From Opitutus terrae PB90-1 (GTDB lineage: Bacteria; Verrucomicrobiota; Verrucomicrobiia; Opitutales; Opitutaceae), in contig NC_010571.1 in assembly GCF_000019965.1 (NCBI RefSeq), positions 2,675,001 to 2,739,000 of the forward strand: a DNA stretch of 64,000 nt, given 5' to 3'. Below, one piece after another: positions 1 to 7,537 of the stretch. The notes beneath the pieces are model-generated. The model was not told the DNA's origin and ran no database searches. It saw only the letters and a list, made by a program, of their open reading frames with translations. Position numbers and translations under genes: made by a program. Position 1 is the stretch's first letter; every line of letters begins with the position of its first letter.

Positions 1-707
1 CCGGGGTCGGCGACCCCGGCCGGCCGGGCTCAGCGAGCTCGGCTGCAACTCCGGTCCTCTCCGCGCGCGGGCTCACCAAGAGCTATCTCAGCGGCACGCG
101 GCGGATCGAGGTGTTGCGCGGCGTCGACCTCGACGTGTTCGCCGGGGAAAGCGTCGCCATCCGCGGCGAGTCCGGTTCCGGCAAGTCCACGCTGCTCAAC
201 CTGCTCTCCGGGCTGGACGCACCTGATGCCGGTACGCTGGTGTGGCCGGGCGGGCGGATCGACGCCGACCGACGGGCGCGATTCCTCGGGATCGTGTTTC
301 AGTCGTTCTACCTCATTCCGGAGCTGAACGCGCTGGAGAATGTGCTCATGGCGGCGCGGATCCTGAAAGCGCCGGGCCGCGCGGAACGCGAGCGGGCCCG
401 TGCGCTGCTCGCTCGCGTCGGGCTCGCGTCACGCGAGGACCATCTGCCGGCGCAGCTGTCGGGCGGGGAACGCCAGCGCGTCGCGCTCGCCCGGGCGCTG
501 ATGAACTCGCCGCAACTGCTGCTCGCGGACGAACCGACCGGCAATCTCGACGAACACACCGGCGACGCGGTGATCGAATTGCTGCTGGGCCTTTGTGCCG
601 AAACAAAAACCGCCCTGGTGCTGGTGACGCACAACGCGCTGCACGCGGCCAAGGCGCAGCGGACGCTGTTCCTGCACGACGGCCGGTTTACGACCGGCCC
701 AAGTTAG
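1..707 (+). CDS. lolD: LolD-type ABC transporter ATP-binding protein, 5' partial
   Basis: ATPase subunit of an ABC exporter of the LolD/MacB class, expected to power lipoprotein release from the inner membrane with a LolC/E permease that would lie upstream. The reading frame is open to the left edge. Family-typical sequence (LTKSYLSGTRRIEVLRGVDL) lies before the first in-window start codon (GTG at 111), so the true start is outside the window. Visible motifs are Walker A GESGSGKST, Q-loop VFQSF, signature LSGGERQRVALARAL, Walker B LLLADEPT and H-loop VTH. Length and the start of the fold fit LolD, but MacB-type or FtsE-like ATPases are not excluded without the permease. Confidence 0.82.
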   Translation, partial: GVGDPGRPGSASSAATPVLSARGLTKSYLSGTRRIEVLRGVDLDVFAGESVAIRGESGSGKSTLLNLLSGLDAPDAGTLVWPGGRIDADRRARFLGIVFQSFYLIPELNALENVLMAARILKAPGRAERERARALLARVGLASREDHLPAQLSGGERQRVALARALMNSPQLLLADEPTGNLDEHTGDAVIELLLGLCAETKTALVLVTHNALHAAKAQRTLFLHDGRFTTGPS

Positions 708-761
708 GAGTTCGGGGTTCGGAGTTGAACATTTGCGCGCCTTGTCCGCTCATCGGTGGTC

Positions 762-1787
762 ATGGCTTTACTCGGAACGCTGAAGTCGAAACTCGGAAAA
801 GGCCCGCGGGACCGCGTGCGCTGCGGCGTCGCCGGCGTGGGCTCGCTCGGCCAGCATCACGCGCGGATCTACTCCACGCTGCCGAACGTGGAGTTCGCGG
901 GGATTTTCGAGACGAGCGACGCGCGGGCGGCGGAGATTTGCGCGAAGCTCAATTGCCGGCGGTTCGCATCGCTCGAGGAACTCGGCGCCGCGTGCGACGC
1001 GGTTTCGGTGGTCGTGCCAACGGACAAGCACGAGGCCGTGGCGCTGCCGCTGCTCGCGCAGGGCTGTCATTTGCTGATCGAGAAACCGATCTGCGCCTCG
1101 CTCGCCGAAGCCGAACGCGTGCTCGCGGCGGCGCAGACGCAAGGCGTGATCGTGCAGGTCGGCCACGTGGAGCACTTCAATCCCGTGATGAGTTTTCTGG
1201 AAAAGGAAGTGAGCCGACCGGGCTACATCACGACGGAGCGACTGGCCCCTTATCAGACGCGTGGTACCGAGGTCGGCGTGGTGCTCGACCTGATGATCCA
1301 TGACATCGGCATCGTGCTCGCGTTGGTGAAGTCGCCGATCAAGCGGATCGACAGCGTGGGCATTAGCGTGCTGTCGAAAACCGAGGACATCGCGAACGCC
1401 CGGATCGAGTTTGAGAGCGGCTGTGTGGCGAACCTCAGCGCGAGCCGGCTGAGCTTGAAGAAGAATCGCGAGATCCGGGTGTTTCAGGACAACGCCTATC
1501 TCTCGCTCGATTTCATGAACCAGAAGGGCCACCTCGTGAAGAAGAGCGACCTGGTGGCCTATGGCTTGAAGTTGAAGGTCGGGCTGGCCAAGCCCGGTGA
1601 CGTCAGCTCGGTGCCGGTGCAGGAGATCCCGATCGAGAAGGGCGAACCGCTCGCGATCGAACTGGCGAGCTTCGTGAACAGCGTGGCGCAGGCGCAGCAG
1701 CCGAAAGTCGGGGCGGCGCTTGGGAAGAGCGCGCTGGACGTGGCGATCACGATCACGGATCAGATCAAGCAGGCGGGCAAGCGATGA
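762..1787 (+). CDS. Gfo/Idh/MocA-family NAD(P) oxidoreductase, GnnA-like
   Basis: A 341-aa NAD(P)-dependent sugar dehydrogenase. The N-terminal Rossmann fold has the GVGSLGQHH loop and the family EKP motif (EKPICAS). The C-terminal half carries GHVEHFNP and DLMIHDIGIVLAL. The in-frame GTG at 756 is also possible; ATG 762 is preferred. It lies 97 bp upstream of lpxB. Gfo/Idh/MocA proteins of the GnnA type oxidise UDP-GlcNAc for making 2,3-diamino lipid A, and the GH(V/I)E-x-FNP segment is what I remember from that group. The partner aminotransferase GnnB is not beside it, so the substrate is inferred from context only. Confidence 0.85.
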   Translation: MALLGTLKSKLGKGPRDRVRCGVAGVGSLGQHHARIYSTLPNVEFAGIFETSDARAAEICAKLNCRRFASLEELGAACDAVSVVVPTDKHEAVALPLLAQGCHLLIEKPICASLAEAERVLAAAQTQGVIVQVGHVEHFNPVMSFLEKEVSRPGYITTERLAPYQTRGTEVGVVLDLMIHDIGIVLALVKSPIKRIDSVGISVLSKTEDIANARIEFESGCVANLSASRLSLKKNREIRVFQDNAYLSLDFMNQKGHLVKKSDLVAYGLKLKVGLAKPGDVSSVPVQEIPIEKGEPLAIELASFVNSVAQAQQPKVGAALGKSALDVAITITDQIKQAGKR

Positions 1788-1805
1788 ACGAGACGGAGAT
1801 TGGGA

Positions 1806-1857
1806 GCGCGACCGCCCTCGGTCGCAAGCATCGGAAGCGGCCGAGGGCGGCCGCGCT
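1806..1857. repeat. Imperfect 20-bp inverted repeat in the spacer before lpxB
   Basis: The arms GCGCGACCGCCCTCGGTCGC and GCGGCCGAGGGCGGCCGCGC match in 18 of 20 positions as inverted copies, with about 11 bases between them. It fills nearly all of the 97-bp gap between the oxidoreductase and lpxB. No start codon or terminator T-tract is attached. Confidence 0.7.
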
Positions 1858-1884
1858 ACCACCCAGCCTCCGAGGCAGTGCGGC

Positions 1885-3054
1885 ATGAGTTCCTCGCCGA
1901 CAGTTCACCTCCCCTCGTCGACCTCTGGCCGCGTCGACGTGCTGATCATCGCGGGCGAACACTCCGGCGACGAACACGCGGCCCGGATGGTGCGCGAATT
2001 GCGCGCGAAGCAGCCGGGCATCGCCATCGCGGCGCTCGGTGGTCCCGAACTCGCGGCGGCGGGCGCGCAGCTGCTGTTCGATCTCACGGCCTCGTCGGTT
2101 GTCGGGCTGGTCGAGGTGCTGAAGCACTACGGATTTTTCAAGGCGCTGTTCGCTGACACGCTGCGCTGGATCGCCGAGCATCAGCCGCGGGCGGTGTGCT
2201 TCATCGATTATCCGGGTTTCAATCTCCGGATCGCCGCCGCACTGCACGAACGCGGGCTGAGCGTAAAGGGCGGCGGCAGGATCAAGTGCCTGTTCTACAT
2301 CTCGCCGCAGATCTGGGCGTGGAAGGCTGGCCGCCGGTTTACGATGGCGCGCGACCTCGACGCGATGGCGACGATTTTTCCGTTCGAGCCGCAGTGCTAC
2401 GCGGACACGACGTTGCCGGTGGAGTTTGTCGGTCATCCGTTCGTTGCGCCCGACTATGTTTCTCCGGTGCGGCACGACCCGGCCGGGCCGGTGTTGCTGC
2501 TGCCTGGTAGCCGGAAGCAGGCGGTGGGACGGATCTTCCCGGCGTTGCTGGCGGGCTTCCGCGAGTTTGGCGAACGCGACGCGGTGGTGCTGTATCCGAG
2601 TGACGAGATCCGCACCGTGCTGGAAGCGGAGAATCCGCCGGCGAACGTGCGGTTGGTTGAGATCGACGCGCACGGCGGTACGGCCGGTGGCGTTGCGTTG
2701 CCGGTCGCAGCGACACTCACCTCGAGCGGAACGATGTCGATGCACTGCGCGCTGGCGGCGATTCCGGGTGCGATCGCTTATCGGGCGAATCCGCTCACGT
2801 ATGTGCTCGGAAAGATGCTGGTGCGGGTGCCGTATCTGGGGATCGCGAACCTGCTGCTCAACGAGCCGATGTATCCGGAATACCTGCAAGGTGCGGCGAC
2901 GCCGCAGGCGCTGGCCGCGGAGTTGCGGGCGAGCGTTCACGATCCGGAACGGCAGGCGAAAACGGCGGAGCAGTCGGCACGACTGCGTGCACTGCTCAGT
3001 CAGCCGACGGGCGGATCCGCCGCGGATTGGGTGGTGCGACAGATGACGGGTTGA
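1885..3054 (+). CDS. lpxB: Lipid-A-disaccharide synthase LpxB
   Basis: A 389-aa GT19 glycosyltransferase that joins UDP-2,3-diacylglucosamine to lipid X, giving the tetraacyl disaccharide of lipid A at the inner membrane. The N-terminal AGEHSGDEHAARM corresponds to the LpxB AGExSGD motif. The segment FYISPQIWAWKAGR and the C-terminal stretch TSSGTMSMHCALAAIPGAI with NEPMYPEYLQG are typical. ATG 1885 is chosen because upstream in-frame codons run through the inverted-repeat spacer and give no family similarity. Its presence shows the organism makes lipid A. The GnnA-like gene just upstream suggests a shared lipid A operon. Confidence 0.95.
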   Translation: MSSSPTVHLPSSTSGRVDVLIIAGEHSGDEHAARMVRELRAKQPGIAIAALGGPELAAAGAQLLFDLTASSVVGLVEVLKHYGFFKALFADTLRWIAEHQPRAVCFIDYPGFNLRIAAALHERGLSVKGGGRIKCLFYISPQIWAWKAGRRFTMARDLDAMATIFPFEPQCYADTTLPVEFVGHPFVAPDYVSPVRHDPAGPVLLLPGSRKQAVGRIFPALLAGFREFGERDAVVLYPSDEIRTVLEAENPPANVRLVEIDAHGGTAGGVALPVAATLTSSGTMSMHCALAAIPGAIAYRANPLTYVLGKMLVRVPYLGIANLLLNEPMYPEYLQGAATPQALAAELRASVHDPERQAKTAEQSARLRALLSQPTGGSAADWVVRQMTG

Positions 3055-3075
3055 GGTGGGTAGGGGCGCGCTGAT

Positions 3076-3135
3076 GTAGCCGGGGTCGGTGACCCCGGCT
3101 ACAAGAACAACGGACGGGCGCAGCAAGCTGCGCCC
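3076..3135. repeat. Two GC palindromes between lpxB and hemA
   Basis: GTAGCCGGGGTCGGTGACCC continues as a near-perfect palindrome to CCGGCTAC at 3102. It is followed by GGGCGCAG-CAAG-CTGCGCCC (3116-3135). They lie between the convergent ends of lpxB and hemA. The first unit recurs at 2-19, 6341-6357 and 13898-13920. There is no T-run, so a factor-independent terminator is not obvious. Confidence 0.75.
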
Positions 3136-3160
3136 TACCGATACCAGCACGGCGTAACGC

Positions 3161-4192
3161 TCAGCCGATTTTCGGTGCGATGTGCTGCCAGAGCGCGGCG
3201 GCTTTTTCGTTCAGGATCGCGCGACACTTGGCGATCTCCGCTTCGCGCGCGGCGCGGTTCTCGTCGGCAATCTTCGCGAGATCGTCGAGGTTGTAGAGAA
3301 ACACGTTTTCCAGTTCGGTCACGTGGGTGTCGACGTCACGCGGCAGCGCGAGATCGATGAAGAAGAGCGGCCGCGCGGGTCGCTTCGCGAGCGCGGCCTC
3401 CGCCGCGGCGGGCGAGATCACCGTCGTCGGCGCCGAGGTGGCGCAGACGACGACATCGAATTCGGCGAGCCGCGCTTCGCGCTGGTCGAAGGGCATCGCG
3501 CTTGCCTCGAGTGCGCTGGCGAGTGCCATTGCGCGGTCGAGACTGCGGCTGGCGACCGTCAAGCTGCCGGCGCCGCGGCTGCGGAACGCCTTCGCGGTCT
3601 TCTCGCCGATTTCCCCGGCGCCCAGGAGCAGGATCCGCGTTTGGTCGAGTTTGCCGAAGATGGAGCCCGCGAGGTCGACGGCGACGTTGGCGATGCTGAC
3701 CTGGCCGCCCGTGATCGCCGTGTGCGTGCGCACGTGCTTGGCCGCCTGAAACGTTTTCTGGAAAACGCGGTTCAACACGGGGCCGGTGTGGCCGCTCGTT
3801 TGCGCGGTGGCATAGGCCTCCTTCACCTGACCGAAGATTTCGTTTTCCCCCAGCATCTGCGAGTCGATGCCCGCTGCGACCTCGAGCAAGTGCTGCACGG
3901 CGGGCAGACCTGTGAGCTGCAGCCGGAATTGCGCGAACTCGACCGGATCGAAATTCTGCCGCGTGCAGAAAGTCGCTTGCACGCGCTCGGCGATCGCCGC
4001 GTCCGACGCCACGCCGTAAAATTCGATCCGGTTGCAGGTGTTGAGCAGCGTGAACTCCCGCAGCTCGGGCCAGCGGCGCACCTCGGTGGCGAACGCGGCG
4101 GCGGCATCGGCGTTGAGGGAGAGCCGTTCACGCACCGCCAGCGGGGCGGTGTGGTGCGTCGCTCCGATCACAAAAAAACCGTCGGCACTCAT
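3161..4192 (-). CDS. hemA: Glutamyl-tRNA reductase, short form
   Basis: Catalyses NADPH-dependent reduction of glutamyl-tRNA to glutamate-1-semialdehyde, the first step of C5 tetrapyrrole synthesis. The 343-aa product has the catalytic cysteine in LLNTCNRIEFYG (Cys53), the conserved QMLGENEIFGQVKEAY, and the NADPH-site GAGEIGE (191-197). It ends shortly after the Rossmann domain, so most of the roughly 80-aa C-terminal dimerisation domain of the usual 410-430-aa enzymes is absent. ATG 4192 overlaps the stop of the upstream ccsA-like gene by 4 bp, which indicates translational coupling. Similarly short enzymes are, as I recall, found in Chlamydia. Confidence 0.93.
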   Translation of the reverse strand: MSADGFFVIGATHHTAPLAVRERLSLNADAAAAFATEVRRWPELREFTLLNTCNRIEFYGVASDAAIAERVQATFCTRQNFDPVEFAQFRLQLTGLPAVQHLLEVAAGIDSQMLGENEIFGQVKEAYATAQTSGHTGPVLNRVFQKTFQAAKHVRTHTAITGGQVSIANVAVDLAGSIFGKLDQTRILLLGAGEIGEKTAKAFRSRGAGSLTVASRSLDRAMALASALEASAMPFDQREARLAEFDVVVCATSAPTTVISPAAAEAALAKRPARPLFFIDLALPRDVDTHVTELENVFLYNLDDLAKIADENRAAREAEIAKCRAILNEKAAALWQHIAPKIG

Positions 4193-5040
4193 CGCGGCGG
4201 AACAGAAATCTGGGCCGGCGGAGCCGGGGGGCGGCGGCTGGCGTCGACCTGGCCGATCGAGAGCAGCGCGCCGAAGAAGAGCAGGATGCACGTCCAGGCA
4301 AACCGTTTGGCCAGCAAGTGACCGCGCCAGCGCAGCACGAGCGTGATGCTGTAGGCCAGCCACACGGCCACGGTGGCGACGATCTTCGAGGCGTGCACGG
4401 GATCGTGCTCGCGCAACCAGTAAGACGTGCCGCCGAACACCGCGATCGTCATGAATGCGACGCCGGTGATCAGCAGCCGCAGGCTGATGTGGTCGAGCTC
4501 GACGATCGGCGGCAGAAACGAGAACCAGCCGCCCAGGCGTTTCCGCTGCAGCGAAAGATAGCGCAGCAGCAGCATGAATGCGGTCAGCGCGAGAAGCGCG
4601 AAGACGCCATAGCTGAAGAGCGCGAGCGAGGCGTGAAGCTCGACCCACGGATTGCCGCCGAAGATCTTCGACCGGCGCGTCGCGTCCCACGCGGGAATCG
4701 CGAGCGAGGTCAGCGTGAGCACCGAAGCGAGGCAGGTGCTGAAATATCCGAGGAGGCTCGAGCGAAACCGCACACCGACGATGAGATAGAGCGTGATGGC
4801 CGACCAGGCGGTGAATTGGAAAATCTCGAACGTGTTGCCGAGCGGACAACCGCCGGTCGCCCGCCCCCGCGTGTAGAGCCCGATGACCTGCCCGATGTAG
4901 CCGAGGGCGATGATCACGTTGATCGTGGCATTGGACCCACGACCGCCGCGCAGCAGCAGCAGGGTGCCCAGCAGGAGCCCGAGGAGGTAGAACCCCGCGG
5001 CGAACCAGAACCAGGTGCGATCAGCCAGACCGGCAAACAT
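4189..5040 (-). CDS. CcsA/HemX-family inner-membrane protein
   Basis: A 283-aa polytopic membrane protein with about eight hydrophobic helices and internal histidines (VELHASLALFSYGVFALL, SYWLREHDPVHASKI). This fits the cytochrome c assembly/HemX family (PF01578). It is encoded immediately upstream of hemA with an ATGA overlap, the arrangement known for hemX-hemA in Bacillus, where HemX affects GluTR levels. A tryptophan-rich WWD haem-handling motif like that of true CcsA is not obvious, so a HemX-like regulatory role is as likely as cytochrome c maturation. Confidence 0.82.
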   Translation of the reverse strand: MFAGLADRTWFWFAAGFYLLGLLLGTLLLLRGGRGSNATINVIIALGYIGQVIGLYTRGRATGGCPLGNTFEIFQFTAWSAITLYLIVGVRFRSSLLGYFSTCLASVLTLTSLAIPAWDATRRSKIFGGNPWVELHASLALFSYGVFALLALTAFMLLLRYLSLQRKRLGGWFSFLPPIVELDHISLRLLITGVAFMTIAVFGGTSYWLREHDPVHASKIVATVAVWLAYSITLVLRWRGHLLAKRFAWTCILLFFGALLSIGQVDASRRPPAPPAQISVPPR

Positions 5041-5187
5041 GAAGGCGCGAAACTAGGGGAAACACCGACTTCGGCAAGTCTGCGTCCGGGCCATTAGCAG
5101 CCGCCGGCGCGTTTTAATGCGATGCTTACGTTCCAGAGGCATAAACCATGTAGCGCCAGCATCCTGTGTCGCCCACGCATCGATCGC

Positions 5188-6003
5188 TCAGGCCTCCCGC
5201 GTCGCGACCCAGAACCGGCACTCGTCGGAAAAATCGCGAACCGGCTTCGTTTCAGGCGCCACCTTGCGCCGCATCGCATCAAAAATATGCGTCCAGCCGG
5301 TGGCGGCGAGGTCGGCAACAATCTCCGCACGGTCCGGCAAATGCATGAACGTCCGGCCCACGCCGGTTTCCTCGAAGTAGCGATCGCCGAACTCGACCAG
5401 CCGGGGATCCTGTTCGCCGCGTTCCCAGCGGACGCGTTCGAGCCGCCAGAGCGCGCGCTCGGTGGAGGAGTGGTTGCGATCGTGCGTGGTGAACAACAGC
5501 GGCGCGCCGGGCACGCAGACGGAGTGCAGCTCGCGCAGCGCGGCGCGGCGGTTCTCGCGACCGGGAATCTGCATCAGCCCGTTGAACATGAACAGCGCGC
5601 CGGCGAAGGGAGCTGAGCGCTGAGAGCTGAGAGCCGCGAACTCGGACGCGATGGTCCGCTCGTCGGCCGGCCCGCACCTCCCGGTCCGCTCCTTCGGCGC
5701 AATGCAATCTGATAGGTTGCATTGTGAGAGGCGGGTGGCGTCGGCGTGGAGGAAGCGGATGGCATCGGGGCCGTGGTCGGCGCCACGCGCGGCGGCGAGG
5801 CTGCGGGCCTGATCGAGCAGCTCCTGAGCGAAATCGAACGCGGTCAGGTTTCGGTAACCGAGATTCCACAGGCCAAGGGTAACCCGGCCGGCGCCGCAAC
5901 CGGCTTCGAGCAGTGGGGCTGTGCGATCGGGAAAGTGCCGTTCGATCAGGGTGCGCTCGGAGTTCCAGAGACCCAAATCGTGCGCCGCCCGCGTGTAGTG
6001 CAT
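5188..6003 (-). CDS. Class I SAM-dependent methyltransferase with in-frame insertion
   Basis: A 271-aa Rossmann methyltransferase. Motif I is LLEAGCGAGRVTLGLWNLG, followed by an acidic motif near FDFAQELLDQA and HADATRL. The substrate is unknown. Between HADATRL and FAGALFMFNGLMQIPG, which should be nearly adjacent, lie about 40 extra residues. Their DNA carries a perfect 7-bp hairpin (5701-5723) and three heptamer repeats (5612-5632). ATG 6003 is chosen because the DNA just upstream is a nonamer repeat (6065-6091). The GTG at 6006 and the TTG at 6066 would add 1 or 21 residues, and the segment DDFNDLVAV before the ATG may be genuine. Confidence 0.78.
   Translation of the reverse strand: MHYTRAAHDLGLWNSERTLIERHFPDRTAPLLEAGCGAGRVTLGLWNLGYRNLTAFDFAQELLDQARSLAAARGADHGPDAIRFLHADATRLSQCNLSDCIAPKERTGRCGPADERTIASEFAALSSQRSAPFAGALFMFNGLMQIPGRENRRAALRELHSVCVPGAPLLFTTHDRNHSSTERALWRLERVRWERGEQDPRLVEFGDRYFEETGVGRTFMHLPDRAEIVADLAATGWTHIFDAMRRKVAPETKPVRDFSDECRFWVATREA
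5612..5632. repeat. Heptamer repeat inside the methyltransferase gene
   Basis: Three tandem 7-nt units GCTGAGC, GCTGAGA, GCTGAGA on the + strand, in frame in the gene and translated as part of an AALSSQRSA segment. Same family as 6214-6296, 8244-8271 and 8685-8712. Confidence 0.8.
5701..5723. repeat. Perfect hairpin inside the methyltransferase coding region
   Basis: AATGCAA-TCTGATAGG-TTGCATT is AT-rich against a GC-rich gene. It sits in the segment that interrupts the conserved methyltransferase fold. Confidence 0.75.
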
Positions 6004-6064
6004 CACCGCGACGAGGTCGTTGAAGTCGTCGCGAACGGTCGTGGCGGAGATTTTGTGGTTTTTC

Positions 6065-6091
6065 AACGCGGAGGACGCGGAGATCGCGGAG
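6065..6091. repeat. Nonamer triple repeat upstream of the methyltransferase
   Basis: Three 9-nt units AACGCGGAG, GACGCGGAG, ATCGCGGAG in tandem. It lies between the stop of the rsmB-like gene and the start of the methyltransferase. Related period-9 elements lie at 7436-7462 and 14952-15032. Confidence 0.75.
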
Positions 6092-6145
6092 AGGCTTTGA
6101 AATGGCAAGGCCGGGCTTCGCGACCTGCGCACTCTCCGTTTGAAG

Positions 6146-7423
6146 TTAGGCTCGAGCCTGCCACGCGGCGATGAACATGCCGTTGGCGTTGAGCTCGTGG
6201 GGCCAGAGGAAGAGTTGAGAGTTGAGGGATGAGAGTTGAGAGGAGGAAGCGGAGAGTGAAGAGGCGGACGTTGAGAGTTGAGGGTTGAGAGTTGAGCCGG
6301 GCACGGAGCTGGTTGTGGCCGGGCTCGGTGCGCGCGGGCCAGGGTCGGCGACCCCGGCGGCATTGAACAGCGGCAGCGGCTCGAGCTCCGGGTGCGCGGC
6401 GGAGAACGCGTCGGCGACGGCCGTGGTTTCGCTGCGCGTCAGCGTGCAGACGCTGTAGATCAATCGGCCGCGCGGTTTGAGCGAACCGGCGACGAGGTTG
6501 AGCAACGTGAGTTGCGTGGTGGCGAGTTGGTTCACGTCATCCAGCGTCGCCGTCCACCGCGCCTGCGGATTACGTTGCCAGGTGCCGACGCCGCTGCACG
6601 GCGCATCGACGAGGATGCCGTCGAATTTGGTTTTGGTCGGCAGTCGGGCGGAGCCGTCCCAGAGTGCCGTGCGATAATTGAAAACCTGCGCGCGCGCCGC
6701 GCGGTGCTTCAGCGTCTCGAGTCGGCGCGCGTTGCGGTCGGTGGCCCAGATCAGGCCCTTGTTCGCCATCAGATCGGCGAGGTGCAGCATCTTGCCGCCT
6801 TCGCCGGCGCAGGCGTCCCACCAAGTCTCGCGCGGCTGCGGCGCGCAGGCATGGCCGACGATCTGCGAGGCGAGATCCTGGATCTCGAATTCGCCGGCGT
6901 CGAAAGGTTCGGTGCGGAACAGGTCCTGCGTCCCGGTGAAGGTAAACGCAGAAAGCTGCGGCTCCAGCCCGGTGAGCCAGGCCGGCAACACCGCGGGACT
7001 GCAGTGGACGAGGGTCTTCGTGACCTCGGCGGCGTGGCCGCGCCGGACGCGGATCCAGAGTGCGGGATCGCGCTGCAGTTGGCGCAGCGTGTCCGCGGGC
7101 AGTTCGACCTCGCTCGCGAGCCAGTGGGGCACCGCGCGCGCGGCGAGTGCTTCCACCTTGATCGAGGCCGGATCGGCGGTGAACCGTTCGTGCAGCTTGG
7201 CGGCCTGTTCGATACGTTTCTGCGGCGACGCCTTCGGGTCGAGCCAGGAAAGCCAGCGGAAGTAGACGAACACCGCGTGGCTGATGTGGCGCTTCGCCGC
7301 GGGACGCAGGTAGCGATGCCGCTCGAAATAGAATCGCAATGCCAGGTCCGCGCGATGATCAGTCGAGATCGAGGCGAGGATCTGCGCGGCGTGATTGAGA
7401 GTGGCTTGATCGGGCGTGGCCAT
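6146..7423 (-). CDS. RsmB/NOP-family RNA (cytosine-5) methyltransferase
   Basis: A 425-aa class I methyltransferase of the NOL1/NOP2/Sun group, which methylates cytosine-5 in rRNA (RsmB-like, 16S C967). The SAM site is DACAGEGGKMLHLADLM. The catalytic motifs are VDAPCSGVGTWQRNP and YSVCTLTRSET with their cysteines. An N-terminal NusB-like RNA-binding region is not clear. ATG 7423 is chosen; an upstream ATG at 7486 would translate a nonamer repeat. Near the C-terminus, between PLPLFNA and LFLWPHELNANGMF, there is a roughly 50-residue Ser/Leu/Gln-rich insert made from heptamer and GC-palindrome repeats. These two flanking segments are normally close together in the family. Confidence 0.88.
   Translation of the reverse strand: MATPDQATLNHAAQILASISTDHRADLALRFYFERHRYLRPAAKRHISHAVFVYFRWLSWLDPKASPQKRIEQAAKLHERFTADPASIKVEALAARAVPHWLASEVELPADTLRQLQRDPALWIRVRRGHAAEVTKTLVHCSPAVLPAWLTGLEPQLSAFTFTGTQDLFRTEPFDAGEFEIQDLASQIVGHACAPQPRETWWDACAGEGGKMLHLADLMANKGLIWATDRNARRLETLKHRAARAQVFNYRTALWDGSARLPTKTKFDGILVDAPCSGVGTWQRNPQARWTATLDDVNQLATTQLTLLNLVAGSLKPRGRLIYSVCTLTRSETTAVADAFSAAHPELEPLPLFNAAGVADPGPRAPSPATTSSVPGSTLNPQLSTSASSLSASSSQLSSLNSQLFLWPHELNANGMFIAAWQARA
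6214..6296. repeat. Heptamer repeat array inside the rsmB-like gene
   Basis: Tandem GTTGAGA-type 7-nt units occupy 6214-6241 (four units) and 6270-6296 (three and most of a fourth). Read on the minus strand they encode STLNPQLS and SSLNSQL type sequence. The frame stays open because the array length preserves phase. Confidence 0.85.
6314..6361. repeat. GC palindrome copy inside the rsmB-like gene
   Basis: The sequence contains GGCCGGGCTCGG followed by AGGGTCGGCGACCCCGGC. This is the same composite unit found at 2-42 and 13877-13920, here translated in frame next to the heptamer array. Confidence 0.7.
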
Positions 7424-7435
7424 CAGCGTGAGACG

Positions 7436-7462
7436 ACGAAACACACGAAGCAGACGAAAAGA
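7436..7462. repeat. Nonamer triple repeat upstream of the rsmB-like gene
   Basis: Three 9-nt units ACGAAACAC, ACGAAGCAG, ACGAAAAGA in tandem. It lies in the 114-bp spacer between dnaE (stop side) and the rsmB-like start. No promoter is obvious. Confidence 0.75.
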
Positions 7463-7537
7463 AAGACCAGACCGAGGCGGGGGCAAACAGGCGGGCGTTA
7501 AACGAGCACCTCGGGGCAGCGCGCCGCACCAGCAAGC

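Noticed and set aside
1765-3150. 461-codon minus-strand frame opposite lpxB
   Set aside because: Arg/His-rich shadow; lpxB motifs are on the plus strand.
6066-6143. Longer methyltransferase starting at TTG or further upstream
   Set aside because: The DNA is a nonamer repeat at 6065-6091 and the sequence before it is not family-like; ATG 6003 was kept although the TTG cannot be excluded.
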